From the NCBI RefSeq assembly GCF_038246755.1, contig NZ_CP134706.1, positions 4,588,001 through 4,652,000 of the forward strand: DNA of 64,000 nucleotides. Direction: 5' to 3'. The stretch is from Micromonospora sp. FIMYZ51. Lineage in GTDB: Bacteria > Actinomycetota > Actinomycetes > Mycobacteriales > Micromonosporaceae. A program made the translations under genes and the position numbers. Under the pieces are notes generated by a model. That model saw nothing but the letters and a program-made list of their open reading frames with translations, made no database searches and had not been told where the DNA came from. Positions 44,624-52,951 of the stretch are shown here, piece by piece (the first letter of the stretch is position 1; each line of letters opens with the position of its first letter).

Positions 44624-45879
44624 ATCACCAGCGCGGGCGGGCGGGCGGCACCGGTCCGTCGCGCCTCCCGGCGCTCGATCCAGCTCAGCGTCGGCGTCGT
44701 CATCAGCGTGGTGACCAGCGCGACCAGGACCAGCACGGTGAACAGGGAGCGGTTCACGATGCCCGCCTCCAACCCGACGTTCAACGCGATGAGCTGCATC
44801 AGGCCACGGGCGTTCATCAGCGCCCCGACCCGCAGTGCGACGCCCGACGGCTCCCCGCGAAGCCGGGCCGCCGCCCAGCAGGCACCGAACTTGCCGACAA
44901 TCGCCGCCGTCACGCAGGCCAGCGCGAAGAGCAGCACCGGCAGGGAACCGAGCAGTCCGAATTCCGTACGCAGCCCCGAGTAGGTGAAGAACAACGGCAG
45001 GAAGAGCGTCGCAGCGACCGGGGTGAGGGTATCCACCACCTTGTCGGTGTTGTCGGTACGGGGCATCACCACGCCGACGGCGAACGCGCCGAAGACCGCG
45101 TACAGCCCGATCTCGTCGGTGTACCAGGCGACCAGGAAGAGCAGGGCGACCGTGCCGAGCAGCCGGGCGCGGTCATTGAGGCCGCGGTGGGTCATCAGCG
45201 CGGTGGTGATCCCACGCCCGCCGAGCCAGAGCACCAGTCCGAAGATCACCGCCCCACCCGCGGTGACGATCGCGGGACCGGCCCGGCCGGAGGCGAAGGC
45301 CAGCACGACCGCCAGCATGATCCAGGCGGCCATGTCGTCGATCGCGCCACTGGCCAGCGAGAGGGTGCCGTGCCGGGTGCCGGCGTGCCCCTTCTCGGTG
45401 ATGATCCGGGCCAGCATCGGGAACGCGGTGATCGCCAGGGCGACGCCGACGAACGCGGCCGAGACCCCGAGTGACGTCCCGTCGGCCTGGATCGGCACGG
45501 CGTCGGCCGTCACCAGGACCAGCAGCACCCCCAGCAACAGCGGCGCGGCGACCCCGGCCAGGGAGATCACTCCGGCGGTACCGACGAGCCCGGCGACCCG
45601 ATGGGCGCTGAACGCGTACCCGGCCTGGAACATGAACAGCACCAGGCCGACCTGACCGACGACATAGAGGACTGGCAGCAGAGGGGCCGGGAACAGGGCA
45701 TTCTGTACGTCCGGCAGGAGCAGCCCGAGCAGCGACGGGCCGAGCAGTACGCCGGCGAGCATCTCGCTGACCACGGCCGGCTGGCCCGCCTTGCCGAGTA
45801 GCCAGGCGACCCCTTTGCAGAAGATCAGGATCACCGTGACCGCGATGAAGAACCGTGGTGCCAACTCGGTGGGGGTCAT
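44611..45879 (-). CDS. CPA2-type cation/proton antiporter (Kef/NapA-like)
   Basis: 422 residues and about 12 TM helices. Features include FCKGVAWLLGKAGQPAVVSE with the GQPxVVxE motif, VGVALAITAFPMLARIITEK, and GAIDDMAAW, the paired acidic residues expected at the ion site of this family. ATG 45879 overlaps the P450 stop by 4 bp; the frame extends upstream but only into the P450 gene. There is no C-terminal RCK/KTN domain. It is last in the lyase operon, so export-linked ion exchange, pH homeostasis or self-protection is possible, but none is shown by sequence. Confidence 0.93.
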   Translation of the reverse strand: MTPTELAPRFFIAVTVILIFCKGVAWLLGKAGQPAVVSEMLAGVLLGPSLLGLLLPDVQNALFPAPLLPVLYVVGQVGLVLFMFQAGYAFSAHRVAGLVGTAGVISLAGVAAPLLLGVLLVLVTADAVPIQADGTSLGVSAAFVGVALAITAFPMLARIITEKGHAGTRHGTLSLASGAIDDMAAWIMLAVVLAFASGRAGPAIVTAGGAVIFGLVLWLGGRGITTALMTHRGLNDRARLLGTVALLFLVAWYTDEIGLYAVFGAFAVGVVMPRTDNTDKVVDTLTPVAATLFLPLFFTYSGLRTEFGLLGSLPVLLFALACVTAAIVGKFGACWAAARLRGEPSGVALRVGALMNARGLMQLIALNVGLEAGIVNRSLFTVLVLVALVTTLMTTPTLSWIERREARRTGAARPPALVISNS

Positions 45880-47216
45880 CGGACAGACTCCTCGAAGTAG
45901 TTGGTGCACAACCTCTTCCGTCGGGCGTCGACCACCATCCAGGTGCCGAACACCAGTTGCCGGAGACTGCGGCCCACGTCGGCCCACCGGTCCCGCAGCC
46001 GCATCGCGGCCAGCCGTAGCCGCCCCGGACCGGTGCACCCGGCCGGTGTCAGATAGGCCGGGCCCCGGCTGGGCAGCGACCGGGTATGTGCGGCCGAAGA
46101 GGTCAGGACGGAACGGCGCAGCACCTCACGGGTCGCGGCGCGCATCATCACCGGCGCGATCCCACGCGCCGGACAGGCCCGGTTCGCGGCGATCCCGTAC
46201 GGGATGAAGTGCGCGTCGCCGCGCTTGAGCGTCAGCCACCGGTCCGGGTCGAACCGGTCGTCGCCGGCGGCTCCCCCTCGGTGGAACGCCAGATAGTTGA
46301 AGAGCAGCACCGATCCGGCCGGGAGGGACACCCCCGTGGGCAGCGTGATCGGCGCCGACGTGATCCGGTGCGCGACACCGAAGAGCGGATACACCCGCAG
46401 CGTCTCGTCGATGACCCGGTCCAGCGCGGCGTCATCGTCGAGACCACGCTGTAGTTCGGGATGCGTGGCGAGGGCCAACAACACGTGCGCCATCGCCTCG
46501 GACATCTGCACGACCGCCGTGTTGAAGAACGCGCCCTGGAGGTACCAGGCCGTTTCCTGAGCGGAGAACGGCGGCGGCAACGTCACCGGACACGTTCCCG
46601 CCTCGACCCGCTCGCGCAGATATCCGGTCAACCGCTCGCGCCGATCCATGTGCCGCAGCCCGGTGCACTTCAGGGCGGTGACCACGTCGTCCGCGTTGGC
46701 GACGATCAACGCCCGGGCGGTGGGCGTACCCACCTCGTCGAAAACCAACTCGTGGTAGACCTCGGCCCACACCGGCATCATCAGGTCGCGCAGCCGGACG
46801 TGGCTGATCCGGTCGGTCGGCAACTGGTCAAGCACCCGCCGGGTGGCGGCGGTCGCGAGCGCGTCCGCGCGTTCTCGCCGGATGGCGAGTACCCGCCTGG
46901 TGGTGGCGGCCACCATCCGGTAGCGCTCCCCAGGCTCCAGATGTTCCTGGTGCATGTGCGGCCCGGGTGCCAGCCAGTACCAGAACAGGTCCGACAAGCC
47001 GGCCCCCCGGCTGCGTCCGTCGGCCGCCGGATCGGCGTACACCCGCTCGAAATGTTCCATGCCGACGGTGGGACCCGGCACCGGAATGCCCTCGACGCCG
47101 TTGACTCTGGCGAAGACCCACTCCCGGAGCCGGACGACGGCCGACGGCAGCCAGTACGGGACGGTCCAGGCCGCGCCGCCCACCGCCAGGACGGTCAGCA
47201 CGGTAAACGTGCTCAT
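45876..47216 (-). CDS. Cytochrome P450 with N-terminal membrane anchor
   Basis: 446 residues. The N-terminus (FTVLTVLAVGGAAWTVPYWL) is a hydrophobic anchor, uncommon in bacterial P450s. The K-helix motif reads DETLR. The heme-loop region reads FIPYGIAANRACPARG: an Arg two before the presumed Cys ligand is kept, but the loop between Gly and Cys is longer than in the FxxGxxxCxG consensus. No clear (A/G)GxxT oxygen-binding motif is visible; the corresponding helix region reads AFFNTAVVQMSEAM. It may therefore be a divergent P450, perhaps one not using the usual O2 activation (inference). Both ends are coupled to neighbours by ATGA overlaps. Confidence 0.85.
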   Translation of the reverse strand: MSTFTVLTVLAVGGAAWTVPYWLPSAVVRLREWVFARVNGVEGIPVPGPTVGMEHFERVYADPAADGRSRGAGLSDLFWYWLAPGPHMHQEHLEPGERYRMVAATTRRVLAIRRERADALATAATRRVLDQLPTDRISHVRLRDLMMPVWAEVYHELVFDEVGTPTARALIVANADDVVTALKCTGLRHMDRRERLTGYLRERVEAGTCPVTLPPPFSAQETAWYLQGAFFNTAVVQMSEAMAHVLLALATHPELQRGLDDDAALDRVIDETLRVYPLFGVAHRITSAPITLPTGVSLPAGSVLLFNYLAFHRGGAAGDDRFDPDRWLTLKRGDAHFIPYGIAANRACPARGIAPVMMRAATREVLRRSVLTSSAAHTRSLPSRGPAYLTPAGCTGPGRLRLAAMRLRDRWADVGRSLRQLVFGTWMVVDARRKRLCTNYFEESVR

Positions 47217-48289
47217 CCGGATGCCGCCGTGGCGACGAGGTCGCCGCTCAGGTCACCCGGCCCGGCGGCGCCGGCCAACGCCAGCGCCCGGTCCAGGTCG
47301 GCCCGCAGCAGGTCGAGCACGTGCCGTACCCCGGCGACGCCGCCCACCGCGAGCCCCCAGAGCACCGGACGCCCGACCAGCACCGCGCTCGCGCCAAGCG
47401 CCAGCGCCACAAGTACGTCCGTTCCTCGGCGGATGCCACCGTCGAGCAGCACCGGCAGCCGGCCCTCGACGGCCGCCACGATCCCGGGCAACGCATCCAG
47501 GGTGGCGACCACTCCGTCGAGCTGCCGGCCCCCGTGGTTGGAGACCACCACACCGTCGACACCGTGCGCGACGGCCAGCCGGGCGTCGGCCGGATGCAAC
47601 ACTCCCTTGAGCAGGATCGGCAGCGTCGTCAGCTCACGCAGCCAGGCGATTCGCTCCCAGTCCAGCCCGGCGTCCATCTCGATGTCGCGGAGCCGGCCGC
47701 TCGGGTCGCGCATGTTCTCGCAGGCCAGTCCGGGCGGCAGGTCGACGAAGCGGTGCCGCAGATCGCGTTCCCGCCGACCGAACACCGGCGAGTCGACCGT
47801 GACGACCAGGGCACGGCAGCCGGCGGCCTCGGCCCGCCGTACCAGGGCCGAGGTGAACCCGAGATCCGACTGTGGATAGAGCTGGAACCAGAGCGGCCCG
47901 CCGGCTGCGGCGATCTCCTCGACCGACCGGGTGGCCGCCATGCTGACCACCATGATCGTGCCGGCCTCGGCGGCGGCCCGCGCGGTGGCCACCTCTCCCT
48001 CGCAGTGGGCCAGCCGGTGGAAGGCGGTCGGCGCGATCAGCACCGGCATCGACAGTCGACTGCCGAGAAGCGAGATCCGCAGGTCGCGTACCGGCACCCC
48101 GCGCAGGATCCGGGGCAGCACCCAGCACCTGCCGAAGGCCTCCTCGTTGGCGCGGAGCGTACGCTCGTCGCCGGCCCCGCCAGCGAAGAAGTCCCAGTGC
48201 ACCGGGTCCAGGCGACGCCGCGCGCCGTCGGCCACGTCGGCCAGGTTCAGTGCCGCGTCGTCCAGCCCGAGCATCTCAGTGCTCGACAC
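47213..48289 (-). CDS. FMN-dependent alpha-hydroxy-acid oxidase/dehydrogenase
   Basis: 358 residues, a TIM-barrel flavoprotein of the glycolate oxidase/lactate oxidase/mandelate dehydrogenase family. Visible are WDFFAGGAGDE near the N-terminus, PVLIAPTAFHRLAH, WFQLYP, ILLKGVLHPADA with the FMN-binding Lys, the catalytic His in VVVSNHGGRQLDG, and the C-terminal phosphate site VLLDGGIRRGTDV. It oxidises L-2-hydroxy acids to 2-oxo acids. GTG 48289 overlaps the upstream gene by 14 bp; ATG 48274 directly after that gene's stop is equally possible. Beside an ammonia-lyase, an aryl-hydroxy acid such as a mandelate- or phenyllactate-type compound is a reasonable guess only. Confidence 0.95.
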   Translation of the reverse strand: MSSTEMLGLDDAALNLADVADGARRRLDPVHWDFFAGGAGDERTLRANEEAFGRCWVLPRILRGVPVRDLRISLLGSRLSMPVLIAPTAFHRLAHCEGEVATARAAAEAGTIMVVSMAATRSVEEIAAAGGPLWFQLYPQSDLGFTSALVRRAEAAGCRALVVTVDSPVFGRRERDLRHRFVDLPPGLACENMRDPSGRLRDIEMDAGLDWERIAWLRELTTLPILLKGVLHPADARLAVAHGVDGVVVSNHGGRQLDGVVATLDALPGIVAAVEGRLPVLLDGGIRRGTDVLVALALGASAVLVGRPVLWGLAVGGVAGVRHVLDLLRADLDRALALAGAAGPGDLSGDLVATAASG

Positions 48290-49838
48290 TGCTCAGGCAG
48301 CGGCCGAGGAACGCGGTGAGCGGCGCGACGTGGACATCCGGCCGGTCCCATTGGTTCTCCAGGTTCTCCGCTAGGTGGTGGGTGGCGACGACCTGCCCGG
48401 CCCGGTGGTGACGGACGACCGGGTGCAGGTAGGCGGCGGCGTGGGCCTGACCGACGACGTTCTGGGCCACCCGGGCGACCGTGATGTCGAACGGATCCAC
48501 CTGGTCGTGGTCGGGGCCGTACTCCAGGGTCACGACGAAGGCGTGCCGGTAGTCGTGGTCGGCGGTGCGCAGGCCGGTCTGGGCGAAGTATTCGACCGGT
48601 ACCTCGTCGTGGTAGCGCGCGTCCGGCCCGGCCACGGTGACCACGTCGCCGAGGAAGCTGAACTGCTGCCACAGGGCGGAGGTGCGGTTGACCCGGGCGA
48701 CGATGGCCTCGGCGATCGACTCCGCGGTGGCGTCCAGCTTCTCCGACGGCCACGGCGTCTCGTAGTACCGTCGTTCGAGGATTTTGTGCAGGGCCCGTAC
48801 GCCGTACCGAAAGCCGTGGATGAAGCCACTTGTCGAGCGTTTGAAGTCGCGTTCCTGAGAGATGGTGCCGGCAAAGTACAGGTCTGTCACGTTCACCGAC
48901 TCCCACTGCGGGGTCTGGGCCGGAAAGCGGTCCTTGATCGCGAGTTCCGGACGGCAGCTGTCGTCGAAAATCGACGGGTCGAAGGCGAATCCGGTGCAGG
49001 CGAGCACCCGGTCGTACCAGAGTTCCTTGATCACCTCGTCCGCCCGGGAGAACGCGAACGTCACCTTGAAGCCGGTGCCGTCGCGCTCGATCCGGCTGAT
49101 GGTGCCGTCCAGGATCGCGTTCGCCGACTTCAGCTGGTAGGTGTCCAGGAAGTTGTTGTTGACCGCGCGCAGATGCCCCACGTAATGGGTCCGCCAGGCC
49201 ATCCGGATCGAACTCGGGCCGGCGAGGTGGATAAGTGTGGTGGTCTCCATCAGGTTCTCCGCGGTTTCGAACGCGGAGTTTCCCTTGCCGATGATCAGCA
49301 CCTTCTGGTCGAGGTAGTCGCGCGGGTCGACGGACATGTCCGCGTACTGTTCCGCGAGTTCCAGGCCCGCAATCTCCGGAAGGTACGGCCTGGAGACACC
49401 GGTGGCGACGATCAGCCGCCGCGCCCGGAAGGTCTGCCCGGCCCGCACCTCGAACAGCCCGTCCACCTTGGCCACCGACGTCACCGGCGAGTTGTACCGA
49501 ACCTTCACCCCTGTCTTCGCGGCGAAGTCCGCCAGGTAGCGGACCATCACGTCGGCGTGCGGGAAATACCGTTCCGTGTACCCGGTGAACCGCAACGCCG
49601 GATCGTCGCTGAGCAGCGAGTTCCAGTCCAACCGCAGGTTCACCTCGGGGTCGTCCGAGCCGGTGTGCGGCTTGTTGATGGAGATCAGTTGGCGGTGCCG
49701 GGGGTAGCGGGCGAAGAAGGCCCCCGGAATGCCCGCGCGCTCCAGCACCAGGTAGTCGCGCTTACCGTCGGCCTCCAGCAGGGCGGCGAGTTGCAGCCCG
49801 GCCGGCCCGGCTCCGATGATCAGGTAGTCAAGCGTCAC
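48276..49838 (-). CDS. FAD-dependent NAD(P)-binding monooxygenase, FOXRED2-like (copy 1)
   Basis: 520 residues. The N-terminal FAD site is DYLIIGAGPAGLQLAALL, followed by FARYPRHRQLISINKPHTG, which resembles FOXRED2-type flavoproteins. A second Rossmann site has VLIIGKGNSAFETAENL. GTG 49838 was chosen because it gives the same MTLDYLIIGAG start as the paralogue at 51407, overlaps the ammonia-lyase stop as GTGA, and follows a GGGGTGG ribosome site. The upstream in-frame GTG 49847 lies within the lyase gene. It is strikingly similar over its whole length to the divergent copy at 51407-52951. Possible roles are hydroxylation, N-oxidation or Baeyer-Villiger-type insertion; the sequence does not decide. 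Confidence 0.93.
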   Translation of the reverse strand: MTLDYLIIGAGPAGLQLAALLEADGKRDYLVLERAGIPGAFFARYPRHRQLISINKPHTGSDDPEVNLRLDWNSLLSDDPALRFTGYTERYFPHADVMVRYLADFAAKTGVKVRYNSPVTSVAKVDGLFEVRAGQTFRARRLIVATGVSRPYLPEIAGLELAEQYADMSVDPRDYLDQKVLIIGKGNSAFETAENLMETTTLIHLAGPSSIRMAWRTHYVGHLRAVNNNFLDTYQLKSANAILDGTISRIERDGTGFKVTFAFSRADEVIKELWYDRVLACTGFAFDPSIFDDSCRPELAIKDRFPAQTPQWESVNVTDLYFAGTISQERDFKRSTSGFIHGFRYGVRALHKILERRYYETPWPSEKLDATAESIAEAIVARVNRTSALWQQFSFLGDVVTVAGPDARYHDEVPVEYFAQTGLRTADHDYRHAFVVTLEYGPDHDQVDPFDITVARVAQNVVGQAHAAAYLHPVVRHHRAGQVVATHHLAENLENQWDRPDVHVAPLTAFLGRCLSSVEH

Positions 49839-51343
49839 AGCGGCCACCCCACGGCAGAGATCGAAGAGACATCGAAATTCGCGATGACATCGGCGGCGCG
49901 CCGTACGTCACCGTCCAACGGCCGGTCCGGGTCGACCGGTGGTACGCCCGCAGCCACCGCGGCCAGCACCTCGGCGCAGCCGGGCGCGGTCGGCGGACGC
50001 GCACCCACGTACGCGGCCTGGCGCAGCCCCACCGCGAGCGACCCGACCAGCAGGTGCAGCAGCCGGGCCTGGTCCAGCGCCCGCAGCGCGGCCTGGGTGC
50101 CGAGCGGGATGACATCCTGGTTGTGCAGGTTGGTCGGCAGGCTCTGCATGCTCGCCGGTACGGCGTCGCGGCGGATCTCGGCGACAAGCGCGGTCGACGC
50201 CAGTTGCACGCCCTGGAGACCGTGCTGCTGTCCCGGTCCGGCGGCCAGCATCGGCGGCAGACCGCCGTTGCGGTTCGGGTCGACGAGCAGGTCGAGTTGC
50301 CGTTCGGCGAGGTTGCCCACCTGCGCCACGACCATCGACAGCAGGTCGGCGGCGAACGCGGCCGGCTGCCCGAAGAAGTTGCCGCCGTGCACGACGAGAT
50401 CCTCGTCGGGGAAGAACAACGGATTGTCGCTGACGCTGTCGAGGTCGGCCGTGACGACGGAGTCGACGTAGCGCAGCGCGTCCTCGGCCGCGCCGAGCAG
50501 CTGCGGTGCGCAGCGGATGCTGTACGGCTCCTGAAGCGGACGCTTGCCGGAGGCCACGAGTCCAGCGCTGACCCGGCGCATCTGCGCGCCCACGTCGATC
50601 GCGCCCGGATGGCCGTACGCCCGCAGCAGCCGGGCATCGAGAAACTGCGGGTCACTGCCGAGCAGATCGGCGAGCAGGCAGGTGAGCAGCTGGACCGCCC
50701 GGTGCGAGGCGCGTGCCGAGTCCAACGCGAGCGCCGCCGCCGCAGTGGTAAGCGACGTGCCGTTGACAAGCGCCAGGGCATCCCGGCCGTCCAGGGGCAG
50801 CGGTTCCAGACCCGCCCACGCCAACGCCTGGGCCGCGGGCAGCCGTACCCCGTCGAGATAGGCGTACCCGCGGCCACGTAGGGCCTGGGTGGCCGCGCCG
50901 AGCGGGATCAGGTCGCCGCTGGCCCCGACCGAACCGAGCCGGGGCACGGCGGGAACGAACGTGGTCGCGAGCATCGCCGTGAGGGCGTCGATGACGTGCG
51001 GAGACGCCCCCGAGGCGCCCCGGGCCAGCGACCGGGCCCGGATCAGCATGGTCGCGCGGACGACCTCCGGTTTGAGGTCCGGGCCCTGCCCCGCACCGAG
51101 GTGAGCGAGCGTGTTGTCGGCCTGATCGCGCAGCTCGGCCCGTCCCGGATACCCCACCAGAGCGCCGAAGCCGGTGGTGGCGCCGTACACCGCGCGGTCG
51201 TCGCCGAGCACCTCGGACAGGAACGTGCGGGCGGCAGCGACCCGGTCCCGGACCTCCGGCCCGACCACGACCTTGACCGGGTCGCGAGCGGCAGTCAGGT
51301 CGGCGATCCGCAGCGGGACCGCGAGATCTACCTCTCTCGTCAT
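49835..51343 (-). CDS. MIO-dependent aromatic amino acid ammonia-lyase (tyrosine-type likely) or aminomutase
   Basis: 502 residues. The self-cyclising Ala-Ser-Gly triad that forms MIO is in SVGASGDLIPLG (141-143); the catalytic Tyr is in VYGATTGFG (Tyr53). Other hallmarks are LVNGTS, SVSDNPLFF, QEPYSIRC and the HNQDVIPLGTQAALRA segment. The selectivity pair is His81-Leu82 (NTLAHLGAGQG), as in bacterial tyrosine ammonia-lyases, so tyrosine to 4-coumarate is the first guess. A 2,3-aminomutase cannot be excluded because the folds are the same. ATG 51343 leaves 63 bp to the divergent flavoprotein start and gives normal family length. It leads a five-gene, overlap-coupled leftward operon. Confidence 0.93.
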   Translation of the reverse strand: MTREVDLAVPLRIADLTAARDPVKVVVGPEVRDRVAAARTFLSEVLGDDRAVYGATTGFGALVGYPGRAELRDQADNTLAHLGAGQGPDLKPEVVRATMLIRARSLARGASGASPHVIDALTAMLATTFVPAVPRLGSVGASGDLIPLGAATQALRGRGYAYLDGVRLPAAQALAWAGLEPLPLDGRDALALVNGTSLTTAAAALALDSARASHRAVQLLTCLLADLLGSDPQFLDARLLRAYGHPGAIDVGAQMRRVSAGLVASGKRPLQEPYSIRCAPQLLGAAEDALRYVDSVVTADLDSVSDNPLFFPDEDLVVHGGNFFGQPAAFAADLLSMVVAQVGNLAERQLDLLVDPNRNGGLPPMLAAGPGQQHGLQGVQLASTALVAEIRRDAVPASMQSLPTNLHNQDVIPLGTQAALRALDQARLLHLLVGSLAVGLRQAAYVGARPPTAPGCAEVLAAVAAGVPPVDPDRPLDGDVRRAADVIANFDVSSISAVGWPL

Positions 51344-51365
51344 GCGACCGCACCCTAGAGACGGA

Positions 51366-51385
51366 ATCTCAGAACGCTTTGAGAT
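51366..51385. promoter_or_regulatory. Operator-like palindrome in the bidirectional promoter of the lyase cluster
   Basis: ATCTCA-GAACGCTT-TGAGAT: perfect 6-bp outer arms and 16 of 20 positions symmetric. It is centred in the 63-bp gap between the divergent starts at 51343 and 51407, so one dimeric regulator could control both arms. No regulator gene lies inside the cluster. Confidence 0.6.
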
Positions 51386-51406
51386 CGGGCCGTTACGTTG
51401 CGCCAC

Positions 51407-52951
51407 ATGACGCTCGATTACCTGATCATCGGAGCCGGACCGGCTGGGCTCCAGCTCGCCGCCCTGCTGGAGCGCGACGGTCGTGACTATCTGGTGCTGG
51501 AGGCCGGAGCGGCACCGGGCACCTTCTTCGCCACCTATCCCCGGCACCGGCAGCTCATCTCGATCAACAAGATCTGGACCGGTTCCGAGGATCCGGAGTT
51601 CAACCTCCGCGCCGACTGGAACTCGTTGCTCACCGACGACCCGGCGCTGCTGTTCAAGAACTACAGTCGGCGCTACTTCCCCGACGCGGCCGACCTGGTG
51701 CGATACCTCGCCGACTTCGCCCGCGGCCTGCGGGTCAGGTACCACACCCGGGTCACCCGGGTAGCCCGCGACGGGGAACTGTTCACCGTCGCCACCGCCG
51801 ACGACACCCTTACCGCCCACCGGGTCGTGGTCGCCACCGGCGTCTCCCAGCTGTACGTTCCGCCGATCGAGGGCGCCGAACTCGCCGAACGGTACGACAC
51901 CGTAAGCGTCGACCCGGACGACTTCGTCAACCAGCGCGTGCTGATCATCGGCAAGGGCAACTCGGCGTTCGAGACCGCCGACGCTCTGGTCGAGACCGCT
52001 GCGGTCATCCATGTCGCCGGCCCACACTCGATCAAGCTGGCCTGGCAGTCCCACTACGTCGGGCACCTGCGCGCGGTGAACAACAACTTCCTCGACACGT
52101 ACCAGCTCAAGTCGCAGAACGCGGTGCTCGACGGCACCGTCGAACGGATCACCCGGCGCGGCGACGGCGGCTACCGGATCGACTTCCGATACGCCCGCAC
52201 CGTCGAGTCGATCCGGCACCTCGACTACGACCGGATCATCCTCTGCACCGGGTTCCGGTTCGACGCGAGCATCTTCGATGCGTCAGCCAGGCCGCGACTG
52301 GTGTTCAACGACCGCTTTCCGGAACAGACCTCGGCGTACGAGTCGGTGAACGTCCCGGGCCTGCACTTCGCCGGCACCCTCACCCAGCAGCGCGACTTCA
52401 AGCGCTCGACAAGTGGGTTCATCCACGGCTTCCGGTACGGTGTGCGCGCCCTGCACCGGATTCTCAACGCCCGCCACCACGACTCGCCGTGGCCGTGCAC
52501 GCCGCTGGACAGCACTCCGGAGGCGATCGCCGACGCGATCATCGCCCGGCTCAACCGGACCTCGGCGCTGTGGCAGCAGTTCGCGGTCCTCGGCGACGTC
52601 GTCACCATCTCCGGTGACACCGCGCTCTACCACGAGGAGGTGCCGGTCGACTACCTGCGCGACGGCGGCCTCGGGCCCGAGCCGTTCGCCTTCGTGGCCA
52701 CCCTGGAGTACGGACCGGACCACGACCAGGTCGACCCCTTCGACATCACGGTCCCCCGGATCGCCGAGAACGACGCCGAACACGCGCACGATGCCAGCTA
52801 CCTGCATCCGGTCGTGCGGGTCCACCGTGGCGGCCGGGTCGTCGCGGTACACCATCTCGCGGAAAACCTCGAGAACCACTGGGATCTTCCCGTCGTACAC
52901 CAGCAGCCGCTCGTACTCTTCATCAAGGGCGTCCTGTCCGATGCCGGCTGA
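51407..52951 (+). CDS. FAD-dependent NAD(P)-binding monooxygenase, FOXRED2-like (copy 2)
   Basis: 514 residues from ATG 51407; TTG 51398 is in frame but less likely. It has the same architecture as copy 1: MTLDYLIIGAGPAGLQLAAL, FATYPRHRQLISINKIWTG, then VLIIGKGNSAFETADAL and a C-terminal domain with LEYGPDHDQVDPFDI. The two copies share long near-identical blocks (for example FKRSTSGFIHGFRYGVRALH), so they come from duplication, yet are kept on opposite arms of the cluster. They may form a heterodimer or do consecutive oxidations (inference). Its 3' end overlaps the ligase start by 11 bp. Confidence 0.93.
   Translation: MTLDYLIIGAGPAGLQLAALLERDGRDYLVLEAGAAPGTFFATYPRHRQLISINKIWTGSEDPEFNLRADWNSLLTDDPALLFKNYSRRYFPDAADLVRYLADFARGLRVRYHTRVTRVARDGELFTVATADDTLTAHRVVVATGVSQLYVPPIEGAELAERYDTVSVDPDDFVNQRVLIIGKGNSAFETADALVETAAVIHVAGPHSIKLAWQSHYVGHLRAVNNNFLDTYQLKSQNAVLDGTVERITRRGDGGYRIDFRYARTVESIRHLDYDRIILCTGFRFDASIFDASARPRLVFNDRFPEQTSAYESVNVPGLHFAGTLTQQRDFKRSTSGFIHGFRYGVRALHRILNARHHDSPWPCTPLDSTPEAIADAIIARLNRTSALWQQFAVLGDVVTISGDTALYHEEVPVDYLRDGGLGPEPFAFVATLEYGPDHDQVDPFDITVPRIAENDAEHAHDASYLHPVVRVHRGGRVVAVHHLAENLENHWDLPVVHQQPLVLFIKGVLSDAG

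Noticed and set aside
49835..52219. A 794-codon frame extending the ammonia-lyase upstream
   Set aside because: The extra part is antisense to the second flavoprotein; ATG 51343 gives normal family length and a conserved start.
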